This document shows positions 1-5,690 of a DNA stretch of 6,530 nt, in pieces. The DNA is taken from the NCBI GenBank assembly GCA_031282385.1, contig JAITDV010000311.1, positions 1 through 6,530 on the forward strand. Direction: 5' to 3'. The translations under genes were made by a program, and so were the position numbers. The notes under the pieces are model-generated. The model made no database searches. It was given only the letters and a program-made list of their open reading frames with translations, and was not told the DNA's origin. Source of the DNA: Planctomycetaceae bacterium (GTDB lineage: Bacteria > Planctomycetota > Planctomycetia > Pirellulales > Thermoguttaceae). Positions within the stretch are counted from its first letter, which is position 1. Each line of letters starts with the position of its first letter.

Positions 1-94
1 GGGTTAGGGGTGGTCTCGGAGGAGTTAAAGTCGGTTTTTCGTTGTAGGTTTTTTGTTGCGTTGATGTATTTTTAGGTTAGAGAAAAGGTCTAAT

Positions 95-177
95 AAATTG
101 CGGGACTCAAGAGCGTAAAAGCCTGATTTCCGATAGGTAATCAGGCGGCAAAGGAAACTTAAAGTGCGAACAGTTTA
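95..177 (+). repeat. Structured intergenic repeat, copy 1
   Basis: This is the first of three related copies. The shared order is an AATTGnG start, the block TCAAGAGCGTAAAAGCC, a hairpin, and a tail resembling AAAGGAAACTTAAAGTG then GAACAGTTT. The hairpin here is perfect: GCCTGATT at 121-128 pairs with AATCAGGC at 139-146. The inner TCCGATAGGT can add two C-G pairs around a GATA loop. On the opposite strand the hairpin is followed by CTTTTACG, so a weak Rho-independent terminator is an alternative reading. The family is not one I recognise; a small mobile or REP-like element, or a structured RNA, are both possible. Confidence 0.8.
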
Positions 178-253
178 AATTCCGCCAATTCTGTTTTTTT
201 GTATATTTTGCTTGTAGAAATAAATTGAAGTCTTAATTTTATCGGCGGAATTT
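177..253. repeat. Spaced 10-bp perfect inverted repeat
   Basis: AAATTCCGCC at 177-186 is the exact reverse complement of GGCGGAATTT at 244-253, with a 57-bp AT-rich spacer. It begins exactly where repeat copy 1 ends. The GC-containing arms stand out against the AT-rich surroundings. It could be the ends of a tiny element, a hairpin, or coincidence; no gene lies inside it. Confidence 0.5.
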
Positions 254-294
254 GGAGTCGCAAGGGGGATTTTTGGATGGGAAAATTAGTGTAC

Positions 295-408
295 ACTGCT
301 CGTACTATACTGTTCGTACTATGAATTGTGCGGCTCAAGAGCGTAAAAGCCGGCTTTCCGATAGGTAAGCAGGCGAAGGTAAAGGAAAGTTAACGTGTGA
401 ACAGTTCA
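295..408 (+). repeat. Structured intergenic repeat, copy 2, with a 14-bp tandem prefix
   Basis: The core from about 324 matches copy 1, including an identical hairpin loop TCCGATAGGT (357-366). The stem is GCCGGCTT (349-356) with AAGCAGGC (367-374). Compared with copy 1, one A-T pair has become C-G on both sides, a compensatory change, and one pair is a G/A mismatch. To the left, a 14-bp unit is repeated head to tail: ACTGCTCGTACTAT (295-308) and ACTGTTCGTACTAT (309-322), differing at one base. A degenerate version of this prefix also precedes copy 3, so the full unit is about 115 bp. Copy 1 lacks it. Confidence 0.8.
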
Positions 409-522
409 AAATATTTTGAAAGAATTGTTGGGATTGAACAGATTTATAATTTTTGTAAAATAACCGAGGTTATGTAGGTTTTCTGATTTGGCAATTTGTG
501 TAATGTTGCCGAAATTTTAAAT

Positions 523-640
523 AAACAGTCCACACTTTGACTTTTCTTTACTGTCGCCTGATTACATGTGGAAATCGGGCAGGCTTTTACGCTCTTGATT
601 CACGCAATTTAACAGTACGATCAGTTTAATACGAACAAGT
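523..640 (-). repeat. Structured intergenic repeat, copy 3, inverted
   Basis: Read on the minus strand, this has the same order as the other copies: a degenerate pair of 14-15 bp units (about 640 to 612), AAATTGCG, TCAAGAGCGTAAAAGCC, the hairpin, and the AAAGTGTGGACTGTTT tail. On the + strand the hairpin is GCCTGATT (556-563) pairing with AATC (573-576) and AGGC (581-584); the four bases GGGC (577-580) bulge out between them. It lies 23 bp upstream of the decayed Rpn gene start. With copy 2 it forms a large inverted pair around about 115 bp of featureless sequence. Confidence 0.75.
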
Positions 641-662
641 TAAAACTAACAAAAAATCATAA

Positions 663-1826
663 ATGACTGACAAAGATAATTCAAAAGAGACTTTGGTGCT
701 GTCGTCAATCAATGTAGCAGACATAATTTGATGAATTCAATAAAAAATTTCAACATGATGCGTTTTTTAAAAATAAGTTGGCAATTATAGAAATGGCAAA
801 ATCATTTTGCGGTTTGCTCTTAAACCGGAGATATTGGCTTTGTTGGATTTGGATCGATTGGAAGTAGTTTCTGGTTCATTTGTTGATGAGATTTTTGCTC
901 GTTCTTTTGCGGATATTTTGTATCGTATTCCGTTTAAAAACAGAGAAGAATCAGCAATGATTTTTGTTCTTATTGAGCTTAAAACCAACAGTTATAAATT
1001 CACGGTTAAGCAATGTATAAAATATGTGTTTGGAGTTTGGGAAAATGCGTTGACCAACGTAACACAAGATGCCAATGCCGACGGAGTAACAAAAGCCAAA
1101 AAACAAAAACTCCGCACATTTAAGTTTCCAATGGTTTTGCCTATAGTGTTGCATAGCGGTGAAAAGCCTTTTACCGCGTCTTTACAATTAGTTGATTTAG
1201 TAGAAACGATTGAAGGATTGGAGGCGTATGTACCGAATATGAGAATAATGCTTATTGATCTTGCTGATCCGCAACAGGAGTCAAAACCGGAGGATTTTAA
1301 TCTTGCAATACTTTTTATGACGTTGCGTGCGGTACATAGTAAGGACGTAGTTGATAAACTCATGGAGATATATCAGACATTGAAACCGACGATGCACCTA
1401 GAATCGTCGCGACAAGAATGGTATGATGCTCTATGTTATGCTGCAACTAGTTCACCGTATCTGTCTCGTGCAGATTTTACAAATATTAAAGAAAAAACCA
1501 AATTAGAATTTGAAGGAGTTGATAATATGTCCCCAACACTTTTATAACAATTGTGCGAAGAATTAGTAAATAATTACAAAAAAGGACGCGAATAAGGAAT
1601 TAATAATGTGGAGACAGTTAATAAGCCTAAATGGATAGCGGAGAATGTGATTTTGAATATTTTGACAGTGTTGAAGGTTAGGTTTGGTTCGGTGCCGATA
1701 CAACTTCAGAATCAACTTTCCACGATTGCGGATGTAGAACGTCTTAACGCTCTTATCGTACATGCTGTAACTTGCCAATCTTTCGACGGTTTTAACAAAT
1801 TGATTGGCGGAGAGAATGTTTTGTGA
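663..1826 (+). pseudogene. Rpn-family PD-(D/E)XK nuclease / putative transposase, disrupted
   Basis: Rpn (Transposase_31-type) proteins are DNA endonucleases linked to RecA-independent recombination. Pieced together, the gene reads ATG at 663 (MTDKDNSKETLVLSS...VADII), then after a +1 shift DEFNKKFQHDAFFKN...MAKSF, then back in the first frame LRFALKPEILALLDLD. The first shift is explained by one extra T at 727-729 and the second by one missing T at 805-808. Catalytic candidates are present: Asp of ADILYRI (912-914), and Glu (975-977) and Lys (981-983) of the IELKTN motif, an E-x-K arrangement. Two in-frame TAA codons follow, at 1545-1547 and 1593-1595, the latter where KKGRE-E-G would be expected. 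The same frame continues into a DUF4351-like tail (VRFGSVPIQLQ...DVERLNAL...SFDGFNKL) ending with TGA at 1824-1826. Total span is about 388 codons. A fragment from 807 could still be translated from TTG, but it lacks the N-terminal HDxFFK part. Sequencing error could explain the homopolymer shifts, less easily the stops. Confidence 0.85.
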
Positions 1827-1855
1827 TGTTTTATGTTTTATGTTTTATGTTTTTA
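1826..1855. repeat. Heptamer tandem repeat, four ATGTTTT units
   Basis: Four head-to-tail ATGTTTT units occupy 1826-1853, with two further T. They start on the last base of the stop codon of the decayed Rpn gene. Tracts of this kind expand and contract by slippage. No hairpin is formed, so it is not a convincing terminator. Confidence 0.85.
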
Positions 1856-1954
1856 TTTTTTACAACGCAACTTTTGAAAAGACACTAAAAAAGATGAAAG
1901 AGAATTTAAATTTCCCCAAGCTTCAATCTTGAAATTCCGAATTGTTAATTAATA

Positions 1955-2030
1955 GGGGGGGTTTTGTTTTATTATTTTTTGGTTATATTTTTTGTTGTTT
2001 ATTTTGTTTCTGTCTTTTGTCTGTTTTTTA
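1955..2030. other. G7 tract followed by T-rich leader
   Basis: A run of seven G (1955-1961) is followed by about 70 bases that are almost all T with scattered G, a strong strand asymmetry. It lies 45-120 bp upstream of the large gene, where a promoter or 5' leader would be. I cannot pick convincing -35 and -10 boxes. The G7 run is slippage-prone. The minus-strand reading frame across this tract is low-complexity Asn/Lys-rich sequence and looks spurious. Confidence 0.5.
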
Positions 2031-2044
2031 GCTGGTACAGCACT

Positions 2045-2069
2045 ATTATTGTAACAATAATTATTGTAA
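2045..2069. promoter_or_regulatory. Palindrome and direct repeat just before the GAP1 gene; possible operator
   Basis: CAATAATTATTG at 2055-2066 is a perfect 12-bp palindrome ending 7 bases before the ATG. ATTATTGTAA occurs twice, at 2045-2054 and 2060-2069, so ATTATTG (2045-2051) can also pair with CAATAAT (2055-2061) as a 7-bp hairpin with a TAA loop. This takes the place where a Shine-Dalgarno sequence would sit, and none is visible. A repressor site or a structure limiting translation is an inference; the AT-rich composition makes chance symmetry plausible. Confidence 0.35.
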
Positions 2070-2073
2070 TGAT

Positions 2074-5000
2074 ATGACACATGAACTGATTTTGACGTCT
2101 GTTGCTCAAGGATTGGAATCGGAGAGCGGCGGTTTTTGCGTTGTGGCGGCTGACCGCCAGTTTCCTGAATCATTGATTGAAAATTTATTTCAAATAAGCG
2201 ATTACAGATACCACATTCAATCCGATTCAGACGACACAAATCAAAATTCCGTTATCTACTCACACTCAATAATTAAACTCGCTTCTACATCCGCACAATC
2301 ATCTGCCTCATTTCCTATTCTGCCTCCGTTAAACAAAAAACAGAACAGCAATACCTCGTCTATTTCTGTTTGGCATGTTTTATCGCGAATTGCACCATCT
2401 GGTAAAGATTATCGCGATAAACTTAATCGATTAGCTCATCATATTATTTTGACTGAAGATGAATTTGTTGTTGAAGGACCTGCGTGGTTACTTGCATTGG
2501 CTGGATTTCATTTTACGCAATGGTACACGCCTCCGATAAATTTTCCGTTTGGGCGTCCTATTCCAACAATTTCATTTTACGGAATTCCGCCGCAAACTTG
2601 TCGCCAGAAAATTGCACGAGAGCGTTTAAGTCTTGACCCGCGCAAGATGTCGCTTTACCCGTACAAATCAATTAGCACCGAAACTATACGTAAGTCAATT
2701 CAAGCAAACGAAGAGCAAATTGCGTCTGCCGATTTTCCTACTTCACCTTGTCCGACTTGGCAAGAGACTGCGGGGGACGCGGGTTGGGGCGGTATTCTAG
2801 CGGAATCTGCACGTAACAAAAAAGAAGCCGTTATTATATATCCGCAAGGAATGAATTTGTTGCCGTTATTTGTTGAAGCTCTTGCGATTGTTCCTGCTCA
2901 ATTTATTTGGAATACTACTTTTACCACTTACTATGTTGATCCTGATAATAACAACATTGATGCAAACAAACCGGAAACAAATAAAAATTTTCGCCGGCAA
3001 CAAAAAAATTATCTTAATGCACAAATGATGAATGTCCCGTATTTATGGAAAGGAGTTGTTGCGGGGTCGCCGGAAGCGGAGAAGTTTGATGGACGCGGTG
3101 ATATTTTGGTGATTGATTTGACGCGAAAACCGGTTGAGGTACCGGAAGGAATTTTTGTCAAATTTGCTATTACCGGCGACGAAAACGATTTGCCGATTGA
3201 AACTCAGTATCCCCAAAATCAAAATGCAAACAACCCGAATAACGAAACGGCAATTAACGATCCAATAACGCCGCAAGATATTTACGCCGAAACAGCAACT
3301 GTAGACGTTTTGCCGACCGACATAAATCAGAATTTTGATCCAGCGATAAACTATGCCGATACGAAAACAATAGGGCAACACGATCTAGCTAACTTAAAAT
3401 TTGAACCCAATACAGAACCGGCTACTTTGTCTGCACAACCAACATCAGAATCCGCAACTCACTCCGGACAAACACATCTGCCGCCGCCAATACCAAATAT
3501 TATCACCACGAATAATTCAACAAAAACACAAAATAAAATTACACTATTGCAACAAAATACAACTAAAATTCTGAATCAATTAGTGCGCATTTTATCGAAA
3601 AATCAGTTTTATTTGATTTATGCTATTGTGTTGATGATTATTGTTAGTTTATTGTTTCTTGTGTTAGATCAGATTATGGGATTTGGCGCAATGCAATCTT
3701 TGTTCGGACAAAAAAAACATGTAATTGATGATGATATAAAGCATGTTGTAACTACACCTACCGACGCCGCCGAAATAAAAAAAACAAACGTACAAGACGA
3801 ACCAAAAACTGTAGAACAAATTAGAGCAGAACAACAAAAGAAACTTGAGGAGACTCTGATCGCAATAAACAAAAAACGCAAGACAGATGCGATTGAATTG
3901 GACAGATATATTCGTGAGTTTAATTTTCCGCCTTTTTTGCCGTTTAAGTTGCCGACAATAAAAGAAGGCACAATTACCGTTCCCAAAAATTATTCAATCT
4001 TTACCGGACTTGCAGGTTTGCATCGTTATGGTTCGGCATTGAAGTTGGAGTGGGTATCGTTGTGGGATTTTGATGAAAAGAAAATTGAGACAAGACGTTT
4101 GAAATTCAACATCGGTGATCCGCAAGATCAGGACAACGAATCCGATCTGGAACAAGAAAACAACAACGAAAACAAAGATGAAAAAGATAATCCGCCATCA
4201 GATGAATCAGATAAATTAAGCCGTTACAAAACAGTTAATTTTTATAATAAATCTGGTTTCTCAAATAACGGAAAAAAACAGTTGCGTTATAGAGCGGTTA
4301 ATTTGAATGATGTTGACAATCCGGTTGCGGTAAATGATGAGATTTTGTTTCCTGATACGAATCGGTTTGAGTGGGAAGTTGTCGCTGTAATTCAGAACAA
4401 AAAAGCCAAAAATAACAACAACGGAAAAAACAATGACGACAAAGACAACAACACTGATGAGAATGAAAATAAAATCACCGAAGTTAAATTATTCCATATT
4501 AAATTGAAAGAGAATGGATTGCATATCAAGTGGGAACGTAGTGGTCTTGTGCAGGCGCATTTTTATGACACGCTTCGTGTTGCGCTTGGTTTTTTGCGTT
4601 TTACGGTTGAGCGTTTTGCGGACAATGATGGCGATGTTAAAACAGAGGTGAACGCAGACGAACACGTGATTCTTTTGGATGAGAATATTAGTAACGTTAA
4701 TTCAAAATTACATCCGGATCAATTTGAATATTTTGTCCAGCTTTTTGAACCTCAACTTGTTTCTCCAATTTCGCCGTCTATAGTTTTTTCGGAAACGACA
4801 ACAAAATTTTCTGTTCCGACGCCGCTTGCGGTTATGCCTTGGGAATCATTGTTCGATAGTTCACAGTTTATGTACAAACTTGATTTGGATGTCAAAGTAC
4901 AACCCAAAGTTATTACGGATATTTTGACTGACGTTAAAAAAACAGGACAATCGCAACCGGTTGAAATTGAATTTACGACAAAAAAAATTGAAGCGAAACG

Positions 5001-5478
5001 TAAGAAACCGGATAGAGCGGTAATTTCGGCGGAAGAATATTTTCCGTTGGCTGTGAAATTTGTTGCGGAGGCGGATACGGCAAATGTTATTTGGACGGAT
5101 TCTTTGAGTGCGGAATTGGAAATTTTGAAAAAGAAATTGGAGGAGACTAAACTTGAATCGAAACGTGTTGAGGTTGAGTTGAACAAAATCCAACAACAAT
5201 TCTGGAATTTGGGAAATGCTGTAGACAAAGCTGAAGAACGAAAAAAATTAGAAAACAGAAAAGGTGACTTGGAAAACAATAAACGCGAATTATCAAACTA
5301 TGACTTCGAGGTAAACAGCAGAATTAAAAATTTGCCTGACTCTCACAAGGTTGTAATGAGCAACAAGGATATACAATTCGACTATTCCGTTTATTTGACT
5401 TCAGGTGAAAATAAACGCGAATTATTAATAATGTCAACCTCAAACAAATTAGTCAACGAAAGAATAAACAAAAAGTAA
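2074..5478 (+). CDS. Large membrane-anchored protein with GAP1-N2/GAP1-M-like N-terminus
   Basis: This is a 1134-residue protein. Residues 1-150 resemble the type 2 N-terminal domain of GTPase-associated protein 1: HELILTSVAQGL and GGFCVVA at the start, then VWHVLSRI (99-106), DYRDKLNRLAHHIIL (112-126) and GPAWLLA (135-141). Residues about 228-365 resemble the GAP1 middle domain: TWQETAGDAGWGG, a stretch with LLPLFVEALAIVP, then LWKGVVAGSPEA (324-335) and DILVIDLT (343-350). Residues about 370-505 are a Pro/Thr/Asn/Gln-rich linker. One strong transmembrane helix lies at about 512-531. A charged, probably helical segment (580-612) follows, then FPPFLPFKLP and a beta-rich region interrupted by Asn/Asp/Glu/Lys-rich inserts (about 686-715 and 776-802). 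A long coiled coil spans about 1010-1085. I recognise no domain after the membrane helix. The ATG at 2074 is the first start after an in-frame TAG at 2029-2031 and puts the conserved ELILTS right at the N-terminus. Known family context: GAP1 proteins occur with GTPases in proposed conflict or signalling systems; none is visible here. Lys/Arg ahead of the helix weakly favour a cytoplasmic GAP1 module with an extracytoplasmic C-terminus (inference). Confidence 0.8.
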   Translation: MTHELILTSVAQGLESESGGFCVVAADRQFPESLIENLFQISDYRYHIQSDSDDTNQNSVIYSHSIIKLASTSAQSSASFPILPPLNKKQNSNTSSISVWHVLSRIAPSGKDYRDKLNRLAHHIILTEDEFVVEGPAWLLALAGFHFTQWYTPPINFPFGRPIPTISFYGIPPQTCRQKIARERLSLDPRKMSLYPYKSISTETIRKSIQANEEQIASADFPTSPCPTWQETAGDAGWGGILAESARNKKEAVIIYPQGMNLLPLFVEALAIVPAQFIWNTTFTTYYVDPDNNNIDANKPETNKNFRRQQKNYLNAQMMNVPYLWKGVVAGSPEAEKFDGRGDILVIDLTRKPVEVPEGIFVKFAITGDENDLPIETQYPQNQNANNPNNETAINDPITPQDIYAETATVDVLPTDINQNFDPAINYADTKTIGQHDLANLKFEPNTEPATLSAQPTSESATHSGQTHLPPPIPNIITTNNSTKTQNKITLLQQNTTKILNQLVRILSKNQFYLIYAIVLMIIVSLLFLVLDQIMGFGAMQSLFGQKKHVIDDDIKHVVTTPTDAAEIKKTNVQDEPKTVEQIRAEQQKKLEETLIAINKKRKTDAIELDRYIREFNFPPFLPFKLPTIKEGTITVPKNYSIFTGLAGLHRYGSALKLEWVSLWDFDEKKIETRRLKFNIGDPQDQDNESDLEQENNNENKDEKDNPPSDESDKLSRYKTVNFYNKSGFSNNGKKQLRYRAVNLNDVDNPVAVNDEILFPDTNRFEWEVVAVIQNKKAKNNNNGKNNDDKDNNTDENENKITEVKLFHIKLKENGLHIKWERSGLVQAHFYDTLRVALGFLRFTVERFADNDGDVKTEVNADEHVILLDENISNVNSKLHPDQFEYFVQLFEPQLVSPISPSIVFSETTTKFSVPTPLAVMPWESLFDSSQFMYKLDLDVKVQPKVITDILTDVKKTGQSQPVEIEFTTKKIEAKRKKPDRAVISAEEYFPLAVKFVAEADTANVIWTDSLSAELEILKKKLEETKLESKRVEVELNKIQQQFWNLGNAVDKAEERKKLENRKGDLENNKRELSNYDFEVNSRIKNLPDSHKVVMSNKDIQFDYSVYLTSGENKRELLIMSTSNKLVNERINKK

Positions 5479-5566
5479 CATACACGGCATACTTGAAATT
5501 TTGGTATTTGAGATATTATTTACGTTTGTCATGTTCTTGAGTTCATTACAAAAATAGAAATGGAAA

Positions 5567-5596
5567 TTGAAATTTAAAGAGTGATGAATATATACA
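5567..5596 (+). promoter_or_regulatory. Weak sigma70-like promoter candidate for the ROK gene
   Basis: TTGAAA (5567-5572) and TATACA (5591-5596) are separated by 18 bp, about 95 bp before the ROK start, in the 212-bp gap (5479-5690). Matches are 5 of 6 and 4 of 6 to consensus. In such AT-rich DNA this arises easily by chance. I find no clear terminator for the preceding gene in the gap and nothing else recognisable there. Confidence 0.2.
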
Positions 5597-5690
5597 GCAG
5601 TTTAAAATCGTTTATGTGATTAGGTGTAATGTGCAATATTTTATAGCTGTATGAATTTTTGTTGCGAAAATGTGAAAATGGGAATAGAAA

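Larger units (their letters stand above)
1..662. other. Repeat-rich intergenic region without a supportable gene
   Basis: No open frame of gene-like length or recognisable protein occurs on either strand. The stretch is occupied by three copies of a structured repeat (two direct, the third inverted) and a separate spaced 10-bp inverted repeat. Positions 1-94 and about 410-522 show nothing I can name. A frame open from base 1 reaches a TAG at 73-75, but its 24 residues are unrecognisable, so a gene tail entering from the left cannot be claimed. Confidence 0.7.

Noticed and set aside
1..75. Frame open from base 1 to a TAG at 73-75, possibly the tail of an upstream gene
   Set aside because: Only 24 residues, with no recognisable sequence and no way to see the rest of the gene.
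121..146. Rho-independent terminator on the minus strand
   Set aside because: The hairpin is followed by only four T, there is no minus-strand gene to terminate, and the conserved sequence extends far beyond the hairpin. It is kept as an alternative under the repeat entry.
95..640. CRISPR array formed by the three repeats
   Set aside because: Repeats are too long and diverged, spacings are unequal, one copy is inverted, and no cas gene is visible.
663..1826. Alternative genetic code in which TAA is a sense codon
   Set aside because: The large gene ends with TAA at 5476-5478 and has no internal TAA in 1134 codons. The same Rpn gene also carries frameshifts, so decay explains the stops.
1949..2239. 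Minus-strand reading frame of 96 codons overlapping the GAP1 gene start
   Set aside because: Its C-terminal half is low-complexity Asn/Lys/Gln from the T-rich tract, and the rest is antisense to conserved GAP1 sequence.
4752..5279. Minus-strand reading frame of 175 codons inside the large gene
   Set aside because: It is a Ser/Phe-rich shadow of the A-rich coiled-coil and linker coding sequence with no family resemblance.
5479..5690. Small RNA, tRNA or terminator in the gap before the ROK gene
   Set aside because: No cloverleaf, no GC-rich hairpin with a T run and no conserved motif could be found by eye.
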